Assembly (NCBI GenBank): GCA_002401055.1
Contig: NVRZ01000090.1
Location: forward strand, 1-10,706
From: Bacteroidota bacterium
GTDB taxonomy: Bacteria > Bacteroidota > Bacteroidia > NORP154
Reading direction: 5' to 3'
DNA length: 10,706 nt
Shown here: piece by piece, positions 6,745 through 10,706 of the stretch
How positions within the stretch are numbered: the stretch's first letter is position 1
Layout: each line of letters begins with the position of its first letter
Translations under genes and position numbers: made by a program
Notes under the pieces: model-generated
The model's input: the letters and a program-made list of their open reading frames with translations, nothing else
Told to the model about the DNA's origin: nothing
Database searches by the model: none

Positions 6745-7494
6745 TTAGACTGCCAGACCGCCATCTATTGGAAGAACTTTGCTGTTGAAATAATCATTAT
6801 CAATAATGAATTTCACAGTCTTTAAGATCTCCTCCATACTACAGAATCGACCCAGGGGAATGGCTTTTTCCCACTTCTTAATGTGAGCCTCCGAAAGGGC
6901 CTCATCCATTGAAGGAGAATCTACTATCCCTGGAGCATACGCGGCGCAGCGAATTCCATGAATCGCCAATTCCTTACTCCATACTGAAGTAAGAGCTCGT
7001 ACTCCAGCTTTTGCGGCAGCATAGGCCGATTGACCTACAATACCGTCTGCTGATATAGTACTCACATTGATGATCAATCCCTTTGTTCTGTTGCTTATCA
7101 TTTTATCCACAATACATGATGTCATGTAAAAAACGGAATTCAAATTGGTATCAATCACTTTGCGCCAAGTTTCAGGATCGTGTTTCCTATCGCTTTTCGA
7201 AAGCATGTTAATCAGAGGTGCACTATATATCCAACCCGCATTGTTGATAAGAATGTTTGCCACGCCGTGATCTTCTATTACCTTATCAATTGTCTTGGCT
7301 ACCTGATTGAAATCAGTTACATCACAATTGTAGCAAGATACATTTTTGTTTTCGGACTGGAGATTGTCAAGCTCAGCTTTATTGATGTCAAGTGCAATTA
7401 CCTTATTGGCAACACCGCTAAAATGCTCTACCAGAAACTTTCCGATTCCTCCTGCTCCTCCCGTTATCAATACGGTTTTATCCTCGATTTGCAT
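6745..7494 (-). CDS. Short-chain dehydrogenase/reductase (FabG-like)
   Basis: 249 residues, the standard size of a classical SDR. The NAD(P) loop TGGAGGIG is at 11-18, NNAG at 84-87, the structural Asn in DTNLNS (Asn117), and the catalytic Ser145, Tyr158 and Lys162 in NVSTIS and YAAAK. ALDI (34-37), with an Asp at the end of the second strand, favours NAD over NADP. The end, LPIDGGLAV, is the usual FabG-like tail. It is set between the carrier protein and the adenylating enzyme with gaps of two and four bases, so its substrate is probably carrier-bound: oxidation or reduction at the beta position of the tethered acid. Action on a nucleotide sugar is the alternative. It is intact and soluble. 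Confidence 0.9.
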   Translation of the reverse strand: MQIEDKTVLITGGAGGIGKFLVEHFSGVANKVIALDINKAELDNLQSENKNVSCYNCDVTDFNQVAKTIDKVIEDHGVANILINNAGWIYSAPLINMLSKSDRKHDPETWRKVIDTNLNSVFYMTSCIVDKMISNRTKGLIINVSTISADGIVGQSAYAAAKAGVRALTSVWSKELAIHGIRCAAYAPGIVDSPSMDEALSEAHIKKWEKAIPLGRFCSMEEILKTVKFIIDNDYFNSKVLPIDGGLAV

Positions 7495-7496
7495 TA

Positions 7497-7727
7497 TTAA
7501 GCAATATGAACTTTTCTATTCTGCAATATCTCCTTGATTGTCTCCAAATCTTGCATGCCGGCAATTTCATCACCAGTTAACTCTATTTCGTATACCTCTT
7601 CAATTTTTGAAATAAGGATCATGTGGGTCATGGAGTCCCAGGCTTCTATATCAGTCAGCTTGGTATTTTTGTCCAACTTCTCAGCATTGACATCAAAAAC
7701 CTCCTTAAATATTTCATTAATGTTCAT
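7497..7727 (-). CDS. Stand-alone acyl/peptidyl carrier protein
   Basis: 76 residues, typical of discrete carrier proteins: four-helix spacing, acidic overall, with the phosphopantetheine site WDSM and Ser32 as the attachment residue, followed by HMILISKIEEVYEIEL (helix II and the loop into helix III). Once given its 4'-phosphopantetheine arm it would hold an acid as a thioester for the adjacent enzymes. It differs from housekeeping fatty-acid ACP (whose motif is usually DSLD) by having DSMT and by its genomic place. Its ATG overlaps the stop of the WbqC-family gene in an ATGA, and it ends two bases before the dehydrogenase. No phosphopantetheinyl transferase is in the window, so activation must come from elsewhere in the genome. 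Confidence 0.93.
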   Translation of the reverse strand: MNINEIFKEVFDVNAEKLDKNTKLTDIEAWDSMTHMILISKIEEVYEIELTGDEIAGMQDLETIKEILQNRKVHIA

Positions 7728-8431
7728 TGTTCTACAATTATATATTCACCTAGCATAGTTCGAACTTCTTCTTTCGCGCGAAACATCAGTATATCGATGA
7801 TTGAAAGGTTCTGAACAAAGTTACTATTTTCCCATTGTGCATATTGTAGAGGATTCATCTTGAGAAAACCAATGTCGATCTCGTTTTCCAGAAAGGTGCT
7901 TCGATCATACATCTCATGTCCCGCGAATGGATTTATATAGAATGTCGTATCCAAAGTTCGACAAATGCTTATTATTTTATCTTGCCCATTCCCCACTCTT
8001 AAATAATCTAAGCTACTAGAGGTGGTATATTCAGCATCTTCTCCGAGGTATCTGAAGACCTCCCGTACACTGGCTTCTGCTAGCTTGCCCACATCAGAAT
8101 GATCAGTATTAAATACTGATTCTATCATAGACTTAACTTCAGTGTAATAGGGTGCTTTTTTGTAAGCGTGTTCGAGACTATTTAAAAATCCTTTTAGCCA
8201 TCTATTATCGTAAGCCAGCAGAACTTCATTAATCTTTAGATGTTGACTGGCATTTTTAAGGGGAACTGTGAACAAATGTGCTTTGCCATGTAACAAAATG
8301 TTGTTTCTATTTATCCAGCCTCTGGTTATGAAGTTCACATCATCGAAGAATACAAATTTGTCAGCTTCATGTATCAGTTGGAAGTAACCGAGGTATGGAA
8401 AGAGATAGGGCTGCATTACACTGATCTTCAT
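7724..8431 (-). CDS. WbqC-family protein
   Basis: 235 residues with the family's hallmarks: the N-terminal MQPYLFPYLGYF (6-17), FVFFDDVNFITRGWINRN soon after, and the C-terminal INPFAGHEMYD and LSIIDILMF. WbqC-like proteins (Pfam WbqC-like) are common in O-antigen and other glycan loci and take their name from an Escherichia coli O-antigen gene; to my knowledge no reaction is firmly assigned. The four-base ATGA overlap with the carrier gene suggests the two proteins are made and used together. I infer it could bind or process the carrier-bound acid, perhaps in transfer to an amino sugar. No signal peptide or membrane segment is visible. It begins 39 bases after the aminotransferase with no Shine-Dalgarno sequence. 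Confidence 0.9.
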   Translation of the reverse strand: MKISVMQPYLFPYLGYFQLIHEADKFVFFDDVNFITRGWINRNNILLHGKAHLFTVPLKNASQHLKINEVLLAYDNRWLKGFLNSLEHAYKKAPYYTEVKSMIESVFNTDHSDVGKLAEASVREVFRYLGEDAEYTTSSSLDYLRVGNGQDKIISICRTLDTTFYINPFAGHEMYDRSTFLENEIDIGFLKMNPLQYAQWENSNFVQNLSIIDILMFRAKEEVRTMLGEYIIVEQ

Positions 8432-8470
8432 AGGAGCTAATTAGGAGACAATAAAACTGTTATTTCTAAA

Positions 8471-9550
8471 TCAGAAGCAGCCTGAGATAATTCTGCAAAT
8501 TCTTTGCTGGTCTTCAACAGCCAGATCATAATACAAAGGGAGACAAAGAATTTTTTTCGCGATCTCTTCAGCAATGGGGCAAGAAGCGTACCTGACGTAT
8601 TTCAATGTATTCAGAGCGGGGTAAAAATACCTTCTTGGATATATTTCTTCTTCTTCTAGCGCTTTATTGACTTCGTGCATTTTTGCTTCATTTGAAAAAA
8701 TTACTGGATAATATGCGTAGTTTGAATCTGTATTGCCTCTTATAGCAGGCATTTTTATCGGTAATTGCCTCAACTCATTATCATAGAATGAAGTTATTTT
8801 TTGTCTTGCCGCAATAACATCATCAATGTATTTAAGATTGCACAAACCCATAGCAGCATGAAATTCACTATTCTTTGCATTAATGCCGGCGTATATGTAA
8901 CTCTCAGCTTCTTCGCCACGGTGACCAAAAGCCCTGTATAGGTCAATCTTATCTTCCAGTCCGGCTGTATTACAAAATATTGCCCCCCCCTCTACAGTGT
9001 GAAATATCTTAGTGGCGTGAAAGCTTGCGATGCTCAAATCTCCATATGCATAAAGTGATTTGCTTTGGTATTTTACATTAAAGCACGCGGCTGCATCATA
9101 TATGACTTTGATATTGTGTTGCTCAGCTATCTTCTCTATACGTTCAATATTACACGGATTGCCATACACGTGTGTTGCAAGAATTGCTGAGGTCTTATCG
9201 CCTATCAGTTCTTCAATTTTTTCGGGGTCAATGGTCAACGTTTCTGGGTCAATATCACAAAATATTGGTATGCAGTTTTCAGCAATAATTGCCGTAGTAG
9301 TGGCGACATAAGAGAATGCCGTTGTGATTATTTCTCCTTCTAGTTCCAATGCTTTAATCGAAACGCGCAGTGCGGAAGTACCATTTGCAACGTAAAACAA
9401 CCTGTTTGTTTTTAGTTTATCACGTAGCTTCTCCTCTAACTGTCTTACAAAGGGGCCATCATTTGTGAGCCAATTCATCTTCCATATTTCCTTAAGATAC
9501 ACATTGTACTCTTCTAATGGAGGAAGGAACGATTTGGTGACGTTAATCAT
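8471..9550 (-). CDS. DegT/DnrJ/EryC1/StrS (VioA-like) sugar aminotransferase
   Basis: 359 residues, a PLP enzyme of the sugar aminotransferase family. The N-terminus INVTKSFLPPLEEYNVYL followed by WLTNDGPFV is characteristic of the VioA-like branch, which converts dTDP-4-keto-6-deoxyglucose into dTDP-4-amino-4,6-dideoxyglucose (viosamine) with glutamate. Seen directly: NGTSAL (56-61, phosphate loop), Asp152 in YDAAACF (pyridine-nitrogen partner), the Schiff-base Lys181 in SFHATK, and RAFGHRG (206-212). The residue three after Asp152 is Ala155, where His or Gln is usual. The exact sugar is inference from N-terminal similarity. The gene overlaps the end of the ABC ATPase by eight bases and carries a run of eight G just after the catalytic lysine codon. 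RmlA/RmlB, needed to supply the substrate, are not in this window. Confidence 0.92.
   Translation of the reverse strand: MINVTKSFLPPLEEYNVYLKEIWKMNWLTNDGPFVRQLEEKLRDKLKTNRLFYVANGTSALRVSIKALELEGEIITTAFSYVATTTAIIAENCIPIFCDIDPETLTIDPEKIEELIGDKTSAILATHVYGNPCNIERIEKIAEQHNIKVIYDAAACFNVKYQSKSLYAYGDLSIASFHATKIFHTVEGGAIFCNTAGLEDKIDLYRAFGHRGEEAESYIYAGINAKNSEFHAAMGLCNLKYIDDVIAARQKITSFYDNELRQLPIKMPAIRGNTDSNYAYYPVIFSNEAKMHEVNKALEEEEIYPRRYFYPALNTLKYVRYASCPIAEEIAKKILCLPLYYDLAVEDQQRICRIISGCF
8983..8990 (-). repeat. Homopolymer G8 tract in aminotransferase coding sequence
   Basis: On the coding strand eight consecutive G occur across the codons for Glu187-Gly188-Gly189-Ala190 (GAG GGG GGG GCA), directly after the catalytic-lysine segment. 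The surroundings are AT-rich and the glycines could be encoded without such a run. Gain or loss of one G would truncate the enzyme after about half its length. This is the kind of tract used for phase variation in surface-glycan genes, but eight is near the lower limit and one sequence cannot show length variation. Confidence 0.55.
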
Positions 9551-10649
9551 GCGAGTTACTAATTTCGAAAGGGATAAAGGTTGGGCGCACTACACCTGCC
9601 CATTTACCGTACCAAGAAGAGTCCGCTCTACTATCTTCAACTTCAAAATGTAGTACTTCCTGAAAGTTATAGACCACTGAACTTTTATCCTTTACAACCA
9701 TAATTGAAATATAGTAGCTTCCGTCATTTAGAAAATTTCTCGGTATGGTTGTATTTCCCGTGATTATTCCTTGCGATACAATTGTTGCCGAAGTGCCAAT
9801 GTTAAATATACATTCTCCTTTAATGTCATAAAGATGCATACTTAAACTGATCTCATCGTGTTCAATATAATTCCAAAATTCGAATTGAATGTCAATTGAC
9901 ATATTTACATCAATAATATTCTTAGTCCCTTCTCCTGGGTTTATCCTTGCCAGTTTTAATCGCACAAGTTCATTTCCGGTATTGTTGTTCTCCTCTTCTT
10001 TCTCAATCAAATGCAGTTTCTTGGCTTCTTTTGCCAGGTATTCATTTACTACTTTATTTGCATCACCCCTGCTGTATACACTTCCGTTGAGGAGGTAGAT
10101 GGCGCTTGTACATAAACTTTTGATAGCAGTCATATTATGACTTACAAAAAGAACAGTCCTTCCCTCAGTAGCTACATCTTTCATTTTCCCAAGACATTTT
10201 CTCTGAAACTCTGCGTCACCGACTGCTAAAACTTCATCAATAATTAATATTTCAGGTTCCAGATGCGCTGCAACGGCAAATGCGAGCCGTACATACATGC
10301 CAGATGAGTACCTTTTAACGGGTGTGTCAATATATCTTTCAACACCGGAGAATTCAATGATCTCATCCAGTTTACTTTGAATTTCTCTTTTTGACATGCC
10401 CATTATTGCACCGTTTAAGAAGATATTCTCTTTACCGGTTAAGTCGGGATGGAATCCAGTACCTACCTCCAGTAGACTGGCCAGTCTGCCTGTAACGGTG
10501 ATTTTACCTTTTGTTGGACCAGTTACTTTTGAAAGTATTTTTAGCAAAGTTGACTTGCCTGCGCCTGAAATACCAACAATCCCCACAAACTCACCGGGAT
10601 TCACTTGAAAATTAAGATTATTGAGTATTGAATACGACAATGCCATCAT
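9543..10649 (-). CDS. wzt: Wzt-type O-antigen ABC exporter ATPase with C-terminal glycan-binding domain
   Basis: 368 residues from ATG at 10647-10649. The ATPase half has Walker A GISGAGKST (26-34), the Wzt-characteristic LLEVGTGFHPDLTGKENI (59-76), the ABC signature RYSSGMYVRLAFAVA (113-127), Walker B EILIIDEVLAVGD (133-145) and the switch His171 in VSHN. After a charged linker near 205-225 the C-terminal ~145 residues form a beta-rich Wzt_C-like domain, which in E. coli O8/O9a Wzt binds the modified non-reducing end of the glycan before export. It powers O-antigen export through the membrane partner Wzm. The N-terminus is odd: Walker A normally follows 60 or more residues, including the first strand and the adenine-stacking aromatic, but here in-frame stops at 10680-10682 and 10692-10694 prevent extension. 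Either a frameshift or a genuinely short form. Confidence 0.9.
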   Translation of the reverse strand: MMALSYSILNNLNFQVNPGEFVGIVGISGAGKSTLLKILSKVTGPTKGKITVTGRLASLLEVGTGFHPDLTGKENIFLNGAIMGMSKREIQSKLDEIIEFSGVERYIDTPVKRYSSGMYVRLAFAVAAHLEPEILIIDEVLAVGDAEFQRKCLGKMKDVATEGRTVLFVSHNMTAIKSLCTSAIYLLNGSVYSRGDANKVVNEYLAKEAKKLHLIEKEEENNNTGNELVRLKLARINPGEGTKNIIDVNMSIDIQFEFWNYIEHDEISLSMHLYDIKGECIFNIGTSATIVSQGIITGNTTIPRNFLNDGSYYISIMVVKDKSSVVYNFQEVLHFEVEDSRADSSWYGKWAGVVRPTFIPFEISNSHD

Positions 10650-10706
10650 CTTATTCGTGCAAATATCTCTGCATATTAGTCAGTGATACGTTCAAAGTAC
10701 CTCGAG

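Noticed and set aside
6741..6764. ATG at 6762-6764 as start of the adenylating enzyme
   Set aside because: The eight extra residues are read entirely from the last codons of the dehydrogenase, and the next Met falls four bases after its stop, matching the spacing of the other genes.
7180..7814. Plus-strand open frames opposite the dehydrogenase, carrier and WbqC genes
   Set aside because: Antisense shadows with no recognisable protein features; the minus-strand genes there have complete motifs.
8431..8448. Palindrome CTAATTAG with flanking repeated TAGGAG between the aminotransferase and WbqC genes
   Set aside because: Too short to be called a terminator or operator, and TAGGAG is on the non-coding strand, so it is not a ribosome site for these genes.
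10676..10705. Short reading frame ending SRYFERITD then TAA at the right edge, perhaps the end of the Wzm permease
   Set aside because: Only nine residues are visible and they do not match a Wzm C-terminus I can recognise; it could equally be noise or part of a frameshifted Wzt N-terminus.
1..10706. Window begins AGCTT (HindIII-like) and ends CTCGAG (XhoI), suggesting a cloned restriction fragment
   Set aside because: Both sites also occur inside the window (AAGCTT near 3815 and 9020, CTCGAG at 176-181), so a full digest is excluded and chance cannot be ruled out.

Overview
The window is a densely packed, one-direction stretch of a surface-polysaccharide (O-antigen-type) locus. All 13 genes I can support lie on the minus strand, so transcription runs from position 10706 towards 1. 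Gaps are 0-60 bases and several genes overlap, so it reads as one operon or part of one. The DNA is AT-rich and most starts lack a recognisable Shine-Dalgarno sequence. The ABC transporter reads like those I know from Bacteroidota O-antigen loci. A member of the Bacteroidota is therefore the best guess, made from style and not from any marker gene.

Layout in transcription order: a Wzt-type ABC exporter ATPase with a C-terminal glycan-binding domain (9543-10649, N-terminus apparently short); a DegT/VioA-like sugar aminotransferase (8471-9550); a WbqC-family protein (7724-8431); a stand-alone acyl/peptidyl carrier protein (7497-7727); a short-chain dehydrogenase (6745-7494); a stand-alone amino-acid-type adenylating enzyme (5190-6740); a PglD/NeuD-like hexapeptide acyltransferase (4457-5131); a cytoplasmic five-bladed beta-propeller of glycosidase type (3513-4442); a GNAT acetyltransferase (2923-3498); a TylF-like methyltransferase (2205-2930); a second class I methyltransferase with a Trm112-like N-terminus (1188-2186); a PhyH-type Fe(II)/2-oxoglutarate dioxygenase (358-1167); and the N-terminal third or so of a family 2 glycosyltransferase (1-320, cut by the window edge).

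My reading of how they work together (inference): the aminotransferase makes a nucleotide-linked 4-amino-4,6-dideoxyhexose. The adenylating enzyme activates a small amino or related acid and loads it on the carrier protein. The dehydrogenase, and possibly the dioxygenase, tailor the carrier-bound acid. WbqC, PglD-like or GNAT proteins place it on the amino sugar. The methyltransferases add O-methyl groups, glycosyltransferases build the chain, and Wzm/Wzt export it. The locus would then encode an aminoacyl- or acyl-decorated, methylated amino sugar. It belongs to the same broad logic as the viosamine/anthrose pathways and the N-acetylglycyl-viosamine O-antigens, but with an unusual NRPS-like loading module.

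Smaller oddities: an imperfect, out-of-frame duplicate of the PglD-like start just upstream of the real one; a run of eight G inside the aminotransferase gene; a missing conserved His/Gln in the same enzyme; and in-frame stops just upstream of a Wzt ORF that begins too late. No RNA genes, insertion sequences, CRISPR arrays or terminators were seen, and no gene-free stretch exceeds 60 bases.
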